The translations under genes were made by a program, and so were the position numbers. From Altererythrobacter sp. XM-24bin4 (GTDB taxonomy: Bacteria > Pseudomonadota > Alphaproteobacteria > Sphingomonadales > Sphingomonadaceae), in the NCBI GenBank assembly GCA_003149575.1, contig QCWG01000001.1, positions 29,183-93,182 on the forward strand: a stretch of 64,000 nucleotides of DNA. The letters are read 5' to 3'. This document shows positions 56,991-64,000 of this stretch, in pieces. Under the pieces are notes generated by a model. It saw nothing but the letters and a program-made list of their open reading frames with translations, made no database searches and was not told the DNA's origin. Position 1 is the stretch's first letter; each line of letters begins with the position of its first letter.

Positions 56991-57020
56991 GTCAGCCGCT
57001 TCGACAAAAGGGCGGCTGAC
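56991..57020 (+). other. Stem-loop between secB and murJ
   Basis: GTCAGCCGC (56991-56999) pairs perfectly with GCGGCTGAC (57012-57020) around 12 bases. No T run follows, and it ends 20 bases before murJ. It may slow transcription or protect the secB mRNA end. Confidence 0.4.
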
Positions 57021-57040
57021 GGGAAGGATGCTTTAGCGCA

Positions 57041-58618
57041 ATGAGCTTGCTCAAAAATGTTGGGACGATCGGCGGGCTAACAGCGGTTAGCCGCGTGTTC
57101 GGCTTTGTGCGTGATATCCTGATCGCGCGCGTTCTGGGTGCGACAGCGATGGGCGACGCCTGGCAGCTGGCATTCATGCTGCCCAATATCTTCCGGCGAT
57201 TGTTTGCAGAAGGCGCATTCGCGAGCGCTTTCGTGCCGCTGTTCAACCGCCGCATGAAAGATGACGAGGACATCAGCGAGGCCCGGGCCTTTGCGGAGAG
57301 CGTGCTCGCTGTGCTTCTGCCGATCCTGATCGTTTTCGGCGCAATTGCGCTGATCGTGATGCCGTGGGTTGTCGAATACTTCGTCACTGATGGGCTAACC
57401 GAACAGGAAGGCAATCTCGAGATCGCTGTCCTGATGGCGCGCGTCACATTCCCGTATCTGTTGCTCATGAGCATTGCGACTTTGATCGCGGCTATCCTGA
57501 ATTCCTTGTCCCGTTTTGCGGCCGCTGCCGCTGCGCCGATCTTGCTCAATATCTGCCTGATAGCCGCCCTGACCTATGGCCTGACATTGGGCGAAGGCCT
57601 GGAGGCACGCCGCGAAACCGCGCAATGGATGGCAATCGCGGTCTCGCTTTCCGGTCTGTTGCAAGTTGTCTGGCTGTGGGCATTCATGTGCCGCGCCGGC
57701 TTCAGGCTGTCTTTGGTTGCGCCGAGGCTGACATCCGGCGTGAAGGAGCTAGGCATTCTGGCGCTGCCCGCGATCTTTGGGGCAGGCGTATATCAGATCA
57801 GCCGCGTAATCGATCTGTTCTTCCTCTCCAGCCTGCCGGTCGGCAGCTACACCCATCTGCAAATGGCGGACCGCTGGAACCAGTTGCCGCTTGGCATTAT
57901 CGGCATAGCACTGGGCACAGCCATCTTGCCCGCGCTTTCCCGCTTTCTGGGTCGCGAGCAGGATGAGGATGCTGCGCGGTTACAGTCCAATGCGATCGAG
58001 CTATCCATGCTACTGACGCTTCCTTGCGCAGTTGCCCTGTTCTTTAACGGCACTGCCTTTGTACGCGTATTCATGGCTGGTCAGGCGTTTACTCAGGAAG
58101 ACGCCGGTATCACCGGCATGGTTGTATCCGGACTTGTGATCGGTCTTCCCGCCTATGTGCTGGTCAAAGTGCTCACGCCAAATTTCTTTGCCCGCAAGGA
58201 TACCCGCACCCCGGTTTTCACCGCTGCGATCAGCCTGGCTGTCACCGCGGCGTTGAATTACTACTTTATCTTCGTGATCGGCCTCGGCGTGGTCGGACTG
58301 GCGATAGCTGGAGCTGTGGGCGCATGGACCAACATTGCGCTACTGGCCGGAATTTTGCACGTTCGCGGTTTCTACCGTATGCCGCGCCGGATCTTTGGCC
58401 GCATTCTGCGCATTGCCATCGCGGCCGGAGCAATGGGCGCGGCGCTGCGGTGGCTGATGACGCAGATCGAGCCATGGTTTGTCGGCACTTTCAGCCAGCA
58501 AGCAACTGGACTTGTCGCAATTATTGGCACAGGCATGTTCACCTATGCGATTGCAGCGATCATGCTCGGCGTACTCGACAAGGCAACCCTCCAGCGCCTA
58601 ATGCGCCGCCAAACCTAA
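57041..58618 (+). CDS. murJ: Lipid II flippase MurJ
   Basis: The 525-residue membrane protein of the MOP superfamily has about 14 helices. It opens with the family mark GTIGGLTAVSRVFGFVRDILIARVLGA, keeps FRRLFAEGAFASAFVPLFN near residue 50, and has the middle region VIDLFFLSSLPVGSYTHLQMADRWNQLPLGIIGIALGTAILP near 255. It moves lipid II across the inner membrane for peptidoglycan. ATG 57041 is the conserved start. trpS follows 21 bases after the stop. Confidence 0.95.
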   Translation: MSLLKNVGTIGGLTAVSRVFGFVRDILIARVLGATAMGDAWQLAFMLPNIFRRLFAEGAFASAFVPLFNRRMKDDEDISEARAFAESVLAVLLPILIVFGAIALIVMPWVVEYFVTDGLTEQEGNLEIAVLMARVTFPYLLLMSIATLIAAILNSLSRFAAAAAAPILLNICLIAALTYGLTLGEGLEARRETAQWMAIAVSLSGLLQVVWLWAFMCRAGFRLSLVAPRLTSGVKELGILALPAIFGAGVYQISRVIDLFFLSSLPVGSYTHLQMADRWNQLPLGIIGIALGTAILPALSRFLGREQDEDAARLQSNAIELSMLLTLPCAVALFFNGTAFVRVFMAGQAFTQEDAGITGMVVSGLVIGLPAYVLVKVLTPNFFARKDTRTPVFTAAISLAVTAALNYYFIFVIGLGVVGLAIAGAVGAWTNIALLAGILHVRGFYRMPRRIFGRILRIAIAAGAMGAALRWLMTQIEPWFVGTFSQQATGLVAIIGTGMFTYAIAAIMLGVLDKATLQRLMRRQT

Positions 58619-58639
58619 TTACACGATAGAGAATCTCAA

Positions 58640-59659
58640 ATGCGCGTCGTTTCCGGCATTCAACCCACAGGCAAGCCTCACCTAGGCAATTACCTTGGCG
58701 CCATCCGCAATTATGTGAAGTTTCAGGATGACGCGCTTGCAGCTGGCGGCGAATGCCTGATCTTTATTGCTGATCTTCATGCTCTGTCGATGCCGCATAA
58801 CCCTGCAGAGCTGCATGCATCGACTCTGGAACTAGTGGCAACACTGGTCGCTTGCGGCGTAGATCCTGACAAGGCGATCCTGTTCAATCAAGCACAGGTA
58901 CCCGCACACGCAGAGCTGCAATGGCTGCTCAACGGCACTGCTCGCATGGGCTGGCTAAACCGCATGACGCAATTCAAGGATAAATCGGGCAAGAACCGCG
59001 AAGGCGCATCGATTGCGCTGTTTACTTACCCCGTTCTGCAGGCGGCTGACGTACTACTATACCAAGCGACGCATGTACCGGTGGGCGAAGACCAAAAGCA
59101 GCATCTGGAGTTGGCGCGCGACATCGCACAAAAGTTCAACAATGATTTCGCTTCGGAAGACGCGCCCGTGTTTACTCTGCCAGATCCGATCATTCCGCCC
59201 GAAGCCGCGCGGATCATGAGCCTGCGCGATGGCGGGGCAAAAATGAGCAAGTCTGACCCGTCTGAGATGAGCCGGATCAATCTGGCCGACGATGCTGACG
59301 AGATCATGAAGAAGATCAAGAAAGCGAAGACCGATCCCGAGCCCTTGCCAAGTGAGGCCAAAGGGCTGGAAGAACGCGCCGAGGCATCGAATCTCGTCGG
59401 TATCTACGGGGCACTGGCGGGCAAGAGCACGGATGGCGTGTTGGCAGAATTCGGCGGGCAGGGTTTTGGCGTATTCAAGCCAGCTCTGGGCGAATTGTTG
59501 GTCGAAACGCTCCGTCCAATTTCGGCGCGATTTGTTGAACTGAAGGACGATCGTGAAGCCTTGGATGCGATTCTCGCACGGGGTGCGGCCCGCGCTCGCG
59601 CACTGGGAGCGCCAACATTGGATGCAACCTACAAAGCTCTGGGCCTAGTAAGGGGCTGA
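58640..59659 (+). CDS. trpS: Tryptophanyl-tRNA synthetase
   Basis: The 339-residue class I enzyme charges tRNA-Trp. It starts MRVVSGIQPTGKPHLGNYLGAI with the HIGH-type motif as PHLGN (about residue 15), has GEDQKQHLELARDIA near 150 and the KMSKS motif in GAKMSKSDPSEMS near 205. Length is normal for the bacterial form. It is probably co-transcribed with murJ. Confidence 0.96.
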   Translation: MRVVSGIQPTGKPHLGNYLGAIRNYVKFQDDALAAGGECLIFIADLHALSMPHNPAELHASTLELVATLVACGVDPDKAILFNQAQVPAHAELQWLLNGTARMGWLNRMTQFKDKSGKNREGASIALFTYPVLQAADVLLYQATHVPVGEDQKQHLELARDIAQKFNNDFASEDAPVFTLPDPIIPPEAARIMSLRDGGAKMSKSDPSEMSRINLADDADEIMKKIKKAKTDPEPLPSEAKGLEERAEASNLVGIYGALAGKSTDGVLAEFGGQGFGVFKPALGELLVETLRPISARFVELKDDREALDAILARGAARARALGAPTLDATYKALGLVRG

Positions 59660-59717
59660 TTCTCAGGCTTAGTTAAAGCTGGCGATCGTTAAATCCTCGT
59701 TCAGCCCGTCTCCTTTA

Positions 59718-59779
59718 CAAAACACGCTATCGATGACAGCCTGCTTTTTTAGCGACCGTGCCGGCTCCCGCGTGTTTTG
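59718..59779. repeat. 10-bp inverted repeat upstream of the DUF4136 gene
   Basis: CAAAACACGC (59718-59727) and GCGTGTTTTG (59770-59779) are exact complements with a 42-bp spacer, ending 28 bases before the ATG at 59808. It could be two half-sites of a looped operator or the stem of a leader RNA. Confidence 0.5.
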
Positions 59780-59807
59780 GGCGCATGAATAATTTGGAGT
59801 TGCAACC

Positions 59808-60500
59808 ATGACCGCATTCAAATCAGTTCGCTCGCGGACTTTCAAACTCGCTGCTATACCCTTGCTGCTGGCAGGCCTCGCGGCGTGTGCATCGCCGGGC
59901 TTCAAGGCCGATGTGTCGCGCTTCCAGTCCAAATTGCCAGCACCCCAGGGTGAAACCTTCGCCGTTGTGGCCGACGATCCGGCGCTGGCGGGCGGACTTG
60001 AATTCGCGCTCTATGCCGACCTCGTCGAGGCACAGATGGAGCGTCTTGGCTATGCGCAAGCCGAACCAGACAACGCCAGCTTGCTGGTGCGGTTCGACTA
60101 CGGCGTCGATAATGGCCGCGAAAAAGTGCGGACTACCGACACTGGGTTCCCCGATCCGTTTTGGGACCCGTGGTATCGGGGTTATTATGGTTCGCGCTAC
60201 TATCGCAGTCGATTCCGCGGCGCGTGGGGTTATGGCTTTTACGATCCATGGTTCGGTGGACCGGAAGTACGCAGCTACACCGTTTACACCAGCGGTATCG
60301 ACATGAAGATTGACCGGGCTGAAACTGACGAGCGTCTGTTCGAAGGCAAGGCGCAGGCCGTTTCTACATCGAACCGCTTGCAGCATCTGGTGCCCAATCT
60401 GATTGAGGCAATGTTCACTAACTTCCCCGGAAATTCAGGCGAAACCTTGCGCATCACGATCAAGCCGGAAGAAACCAAGGTTCGTCAGGTCAATAACTAG
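59808..60500 (+). CDS. DUF4136 lipoprotein
   Basis: The 230-residue protein has a lipoprotein signal with lipobox LAAC (Cys near residue 27), then a DUF4136-type domain with SLLVRFDYGVDNGREKV near 95, a Tyr/Trp/Gly-rich insert (DPWYRGYYGSRYYRSRF region, about 120-150) and TSNRLQHLVPNLIEAMFTNFPG near 190. It is placed in the cell envelope. Function is unknown. A terminator follows at 60526. Confidence 0.85.
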   Translation: MTAFKSVRSRTFKLAAIPLLLAGLAACASPGFKADVSRFQSKLPAPQGETFAVVADDPALAGGLEFALYADLVEAQMERLGYAQAEPDNASLLVRFDYGVDNGREKVRTTDTGFPDPFWDPWYRGYYGSRYYRSRFRGAWGYGFYDPWFGGPEVRSYTVYTSGIDMKIDRAETDERLFEGKAQAVSTSNRLQHLVPNLIEAMFTNFPGNSGETLRITIKPEETKVRQVNN

Positions 60501-60525
60501 ATTACCCTTGCACGGAGTTTGATTG

Positions 60526-60556
60526 GGGCGGTGCCGAAAGGCGCCGCCCTTTTAAT
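60526..60556 (+). terminator. Terminator after the DUF4136 gene
   Basis: GGGCGGTGCC (60526-60535) pairs with GGCGCCGCCC (60540-60549) around a GAAA tetraloop with one mismatch, followed by TTTTAATTT. Confidence 0.85.
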
Positions 60557-60560
60557 TTCA

Positions 60561-61019
60561 CTAGAGTTTGGCAGCGCCGCCGGTTGAGCCAAAGCCGCCC
60601 GCACCCCGCGCCGTATCGTCAAGCTCGGCAACTTCATCCCACCCGGCTTGAGTCACCGGTGCAAGAACCAGCTGCGCAATCCGGTCACCACGCTCGATCG
60701 GAAACGGCTCAGTGCCGTGATTGATCATGATAACTTTCAGCTCGCCGCGATAATCGCTGTCGATCGTGCCCGGAGTATTGGGAACGGTTATCCCGTGTTT
60801 GAGCGCCAACCCTGACCGTGGACGGACCTGAATTTCAAACCCTTGCGGGATGGCCAGCGCAAGGCCTGTCGCGACAGCATGCCGTGCACCGGGCTGCAAT
60901 GTTACAGTCTCTGCCGAAACTACATCCATACCCGCCGCGCCTTCGGTGGCGTAGCGCGGCAAGTCCAAGCCATTGCCATGCGGCAAACGTTTCACCTGGA
61001 CGTTGACGGGATCAGGCAT
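60561..61019 (-). CDS. dut: dUTP diphosphatase
   Basis: The 152-residue trimeric enzyme hydrolyses dUTP. All five family motifs are visible: [36 protein letters not shown] and [13 protein letters not shown] 61019 ([12 protein letters not shown]) is the usual start; it overlaps the coaBC end by eight bases, so coaBC-dut is one unit. Confidence 0.96.
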   Translation of the reverse strand: MPDPVNVQVKRLPHGNGLDLPRYATEGAAGMDVVSAETVTLQPGARHAVATGLALAIPQGFEIQVRPRSGLALKHGITVPNTPGTIDSDYRGELKVIMINHGTEPFPIERGDRIAQLVLAPVTQAGWDEVAELDDTARGAGGFGSTGGAAKL

Positions 61020-62736
61020 CTTCTTTTTCACCCTGTAGCGTTTCGGCCATTTTCTCGACCAGAGCCATCGCAATGTCCATCTTGGGCATTTCTTCCAGCG
61101 TATCGACGCCGTCTTCGCTGATGATCTGGACGCGGTTCATGTCACCACCCATCACATCGCCTGAAACGTCGTTAGCGACAATCCAGTCAGCAGCCTTGCG
61201 CTTGCGCTTGCGCTTCGCATTGTCGAGAACATCTTCGGTCTCGGCAGCAAAGCCAACCACCAGTTTCGGCCGGTTTTCGCCTGCCGCGACATTGGTCAGA
61301 ATATCTGGGTTCTCTTCGAGGACGAGAGCTGGCGGTGCAGAGCCGCGCTTCTTCATCTTCTCACCGCGATATTCTTTGGGACGCCAGTCTGCGACAGCGG
61401 CCACCATAACAGCGATGTCCGCGGGCAGCGCATTCTTTACGGCATCTGACATCTGGACTGCGCTTTCGACATCCACACGATCAACACCGTCAGGCGTTCG
61501 TAGAGAGACCGGGCCGGCAACCAACGTTACCTTCGCGCCCAGCGCCGCTGCGGCAGCCGCGATGGCAAAGCCTTGTTTGCCCGAAGAACGGTTCGCGATG
61601 TAGCGCACCGGATCGATCGCCTCCCAAGTCGGGCCGGCCGTGATCAGCATATGCTTGCCCTTGAGCGGCTGATGCCCCTTCTTGACCTTGAAGGCACCGC
61701 CGCCGAGCGCATCTTCTTCAGCCACTTCGATATCTGCCGGCATGGCCGGTACGCCGTCAAACTCGTCGCCATCGATGGATTCGGGTTCGGCATCGCCGGC
61801 ACCGGTCTTGACGGTATGATTGATTGCAGCCGGATCGGTTGGCGGGGCGGAGCTGGCCGCACCCTTTGACGCTAGCAATGGTCCAGCGTCAGCGACGGGA
61901 TCAGCCGGAACCTCTTGCTCAGCTTCACATTCGCCGACGGCTTCCTCTTCGGCAGAAGCGGCAGCAGCAGCTTCCTGCTCTTCCAGATATTCAACTTCGA
62001 TCTGGTCGGCGGTGCGTTTTGCGGTGGAGCGCGGGATAATCGACGCCAGCAGTCCGCCCAATCCGCCGCCTCTCGGGGCAACTTCAGGCTCGATTGCTTC
62101 GACCTCGGCTTCCGCCTCTTCCTCGAGAATCTCTTCTTCAACCGCAGCTTCGAGAGCCACTGGTTCGGCTTTCTCTGGCACTTCGACTTCAATACCGAAG
62201 TGGCCGGCGATCTCGCTCCAGATAACTTCCGGCTCGGGCAAACGGCCATAGCCAAATTCGCCGCAAGCCATTGCACCTTCATCCGGGTGCAGCACTTTGA
62301 CGCCCGCCTGCTGCAACCATTGCAGATTGCGCTGGGTCGCTTCGTGTTCCCACATGCGGACATTCATCGCAGGTGCGATCATCACCGGCTTGTCAGTCGC
62401 AAGGATCAGCGTTGTCGCCAGATCATCCGCGATCCCTGCGGCCATTTTCGCCATCAGATCGGCCGTCGCGGGGCAAACCACAACCAGATCAGCTTCGCGG
62501 CTGAGCTGGATATGCCCCATCTCGGCTTCGTTCTTGAGGTCCCAAAGCGTGGTGTGGACTTCGTTCTCGCTCAATGCAGCCAGCGCCATAGGCGTCACGA
62601 ATTGCTGTCCGCCTTGCGTCAAAACGCAAGTGACATCGCCCCCGCCCTTGCGGATCAGACGAACAAGCTCGCATGACTTGTAGGCAGCGATACCGCCGCC
62701 CACCACGAGCAAAATCTTCGGTCCAGTGCCGCTCAA
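61012..62736 (-). CDS. coaBC: CoaBC, phosphopantothenoylcysteine decarboxylase/synthetase, with a 170-residue acidic linker
   Basis: The 574-residue enzyme makes 4'-phosphopantetheine for CoA. The N-terminal CoaC flavoprotein has [14 protein letters not shown], the active His in [22 protein letters not shown], and [13 protein letters not shown] with the substrate loop [10 protein letters not shown]. The CoaB synthetase begins near residue 360 with [24 protein letters not shown] and has [10 protein letters not shown]. Typical CoaBC has about 400 residues; the extra comes from about 170 residues between domains (184-355), rich in Glu and Ala. The start is TTG 62736 behind GGGGGAAC, since no ATG is near. 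dut overlaps its end. Confidence 0.92.
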   Translation of the reverse strand: MSGTGPKILLVVGGGIAAYKSCELVRLIRKGGGDVTCVLTQGGQQFVTPMALAALSENEVHTTLWDLKNEAEMGHIQLSREADLVVVCPATADLMAKMAAGIADDLATTLILATDKPVMIAPAMNVRMWEHEATQRNLQWLQQAGVKVLHPDEGAMACGEFGYGRLPEPEVIWSEIAGHFGIEVEVPEKAEPVALEAAVEEEILEEEAEAEVEAIEPEVAPRGGGLGGLLASIIPRSTAKRTADQIEVEYLEEQEAAAAASAEEEAVGECEAEQEVPADPVADAGPLLASKGAASSAPPTDPAAINHTVKTGAGDAEPESIDGDEFDGVPAMPADIEVAEEDALGGGAFKVKKGHQPLKGKHMLITAGPTWEAIDPVRYIANRSSGKQGFAIAAAAAALGAKVTLVAGPVSLRTPDGVDRVDVESAVQMSDAVKNALPADIAVMVAAVADWRPKEYRGEKMKKRGSAPPALVLEENPDILTNVAAGENRPKLVVGFAAETEDVLDNAKRKRKRKAADWIVANDVSGDVMGGDMNRVQIISEDGVDTLEEMPKMDIAMALVEKMAETLQGEKEDA

Positions 62737-62927
62737 GAGTTCCCCCTGATTGCAGTCAGCAGCGAAAGACGCATAGTGACCAAAAGCTCCCTGTTTCGCA
62801 TAAGCCGTTTCGAGCCTAGCCGCGCAGCAAAGCCCAGCCAACCCTTGCAGCAGAGTGATTAAGTTTTGCCTAGCGCTTTCCTAACAACCAGCTAACTAAA
62901 GCCAAACAGTTTCTGGGGAGAGACGAC

Positions 62928-63329
62928 ATGGCGTTGGTTTTACGGGCTTTGCTGTTTGTTGGTGGATTGTTCTTCGTGCTGATGGGGATCGGATTTCTGC
63001 TCGACCCGGTTGGCTCAGGCGCGGATTTCGGAATTGCGCCAAAAGGCGTGCTGGGATTCGCTTCCGTTCGTGCGGATATGACCGCGTTCTTCGTTGTGGC
63101 TGGCGGGTGCCTGATCTGGGGCGCATGGGCCCGCAAAGGCGATCCATTGCTGGTATCGGCTGCTCTTATGGGCATCGCCATCTTCGGGCGGCTCTACACT
63201 TTGACAGTCGATGGCCCGCATGATGGCTGGTTTCTGCCCATCATCGTTGAATCGGTAACTGTGATCCTGGCCCTGTTGGGTAGCCGGATGCTGCCGCACA
63301 CCGCTCTGGTACCTGACGAGGACGCTTAA
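62928..63329 (+). CDS. DUF4345-like small membrane protein
   Basis: The 133-residue protein has four membrane helices, with GFASVRADMTAFFVVAGGCLIWGAWARKGDP in the middle, where Arg-Ala-Asp sits at the start of helix two, as in DUF4345 proteins. Function is not known. ATG 62928 follows GGGGAGAG. Its stop overlaps the ubiB stop region (convergent, four bases). Confidence 0.75.
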   Translation: MALVLRALLFVGGLFFVLMGIGFLLDPVGSGADFGIAPKGVLGFASVRADMTAFFVVAGGCLIWGAWARKGDPLLVSAALMGIAIFGRLYTLTVDGPHDGWFLPIIVESVTVILALLGSRMLPHTALVPDEDA

Positions 63330-64000
63330 GCAATCCAGCCAAGCATCGTCGCGCCGTAAAAAACGCCTGCTCCGGCGGCAGCTGCGGCGACATAGCCCAG
63401 CCAGCCGCGCCGCTTGGGCGCAGTCGGCCCGACGATCAGCTCGATTTCCGGGAGCGGGGGCGCTTCTGGCGCACCGCCCTTGGCGGGGAATTTCTCATCC
63501 ACCCGGCGCAGCAAATCAGGCAGCTTGAGCAAGGTCGAGAAATTCTCTTTCACGGCGTCGGCCAGGGCCGCTTCCGGCCCTAGCTCATCGCGCACCCAAT
63601 TGCGTACATAAGGCGCTGAAGTGTCCCACATGTTGATTTCGGGATTGAGCTGAGTCGCAATCCCCTCAACCATCACCATGGTCTTTTGCAGCAGCAGCAG
63701 ATGCGGCTGGGTCTGCATGTCAAAGTCGCGGGTGATCGCAAACAAGCCATCGAGCATTTGCCCGACGCTCAGTTCCTTCACTGGCTTGCCGCGCATCGGC
63801 TCACCCACCGCGCGCAGCGCGGTCGCGAATTCGTCAACCGAGTGATAGCTCGGCACATATTGCGCTTCGAAATGGATTTCCGCCACGCGGCGATAATTGC
63901 CCGTGGTCAGCCCGTACAGGATCTCCGCCAGCCACATCCGCGCACGCCGATCGATCCTTCCCATGATGCCAAAGTCAATCGCGGCAATCGTGCCGTCATC
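63326..64000 (-). CDS. ubiB: UbiB ubiquinone-biosynthesis kinase-like protein, C-terminal part
   Basis: The frame enters from the right window edge and ends at 63326, about 224 codons. It begins within DDGTIAAIDFGIMGRIDRR, the D-F-G metal-binding site of the ADCK/UbiB fold, and continues with the helical C-lobe (LLLLQKTMVMVEGIATQLNPEINMWDTSAPYVRNW) and ends in a C-terminal membrane helix (GYVAAAAAGAGVFYGATML). UbiB helps ubiquinone synthesis at the inner membrane. The N-terminal half lies outside the window. Confidence 0.92.
   Translation of the reverse strand, partial: DDGTIAAIDFGIMGRIDRRARMWLAEILYGLTTGNYRRVAEIHFEAQYVPSYHSVDEFATALRAVGEPMRGKPVKELSVGQMLDGLFAITRDFDMQTQPHLLLLQKTMVMVEGIATQLNPEINMWDTSAPYVRNWVRDELGPEAALADAVKENFSTLLKLPDLLRRVDEKFPAKGGAPEAPPLPEIELIVGPTAPKRRGWLGYVAAAAAGAGVFYGATMLGWIA

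Overview
The window reads as a contiguous chromosomal segment of an alphaproteobacterium of the order Sphingomonadales, most like Erythrobacteraceae (Erythrobacter/Altererythrobacter type). The reasons are the phyR / HWE-kinase / nepR-ecfG general stress response locus, a class I PHA synthase with an Ala/Lys-rich phasin, a TimA-MltA-Smr operon, a DUF1272 gene between glmM and thiD, and moderately high GC. The assignment is an inference from gene content; no rRNA is present.

Layout. 1-3060 is the accessory-looking part: the end of an IS3-family element enters from the left, followed by helically spaced small palindromes, a porin gene of visibly lower GC and a TetR gene divergent from a phytanoyl-CoA-dioxygenase-like gene across a 33-bp nested palindrome. 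3059-10780 holds lipid and carbon-storage functions (PhyH-like oxygenase, thioesterase, crotonase, AlaC-type aminotransferase, PhaC, phasin) and tRNA-Thr/tRNA-Cys. 11089-16788 carries clpS, lptF-lptG-GNAT, a desaturase and a second GNAT-like protein. 16788-20444 is the general stress response locus (candidate small RNA, phyR, CHASE-HWE kinase, nepR, ecfG), followed by sodB. 21207-32050 has a DAACS transporter, glmM-DUF1272-thiD, a LOG protein, a phosphotransferase paired with an unknown protein, tRNA-Gln, ppx-rlmE, a cytochrome c and pheA. 32368-46115 has an asparaginase-like peptidase, SDR, esterase, ispG with a truncated mntP remnant behind it, an HDAC-like hydrolase, a flavoprotein, two convergent L,D-transpeptidases, an EamA permease, acnA and a rhodanese lipoprotein. 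46604-64000 has ruvA-dsrE-ruvB, aroC, a small membrane-protein gene broken by a 19-bp duplication, katG, the timA-mltA-smr operon, secB, murJ, trpS, a DUF4136 lipoprotein, dut-coaBC, and the end of ubiB.

How the parts connect. PhyR, NepR and EcfG form the partner-switching stress circuit, and two exact EcfG-type promoters (GGAAC-N16/17-CGTT) are visible: one before nepR-ecfG (autoregulation) and one before timA-mltA-smr, which would tie peptidoglycan lysis and remodelling to the stress response. A third, imperfect site sits before a candidate C-rich small RNA with a strong terminator between the 15628 gene and phyR. The phasin promoter is flanked by two TGC-N3-GCA sites of the kind bound by PhaR.

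Most of the window is ordinary chromosomal backbone. The best leads are the small-RNA candidate, the EcfG site on the murein operon, the phased palindromes next to the IS end, and three sequence-level lesions or oddities: the C7 tract at the sodB start, the 19-bp tandem duplication at 50402-50439, and the half-size mntP.
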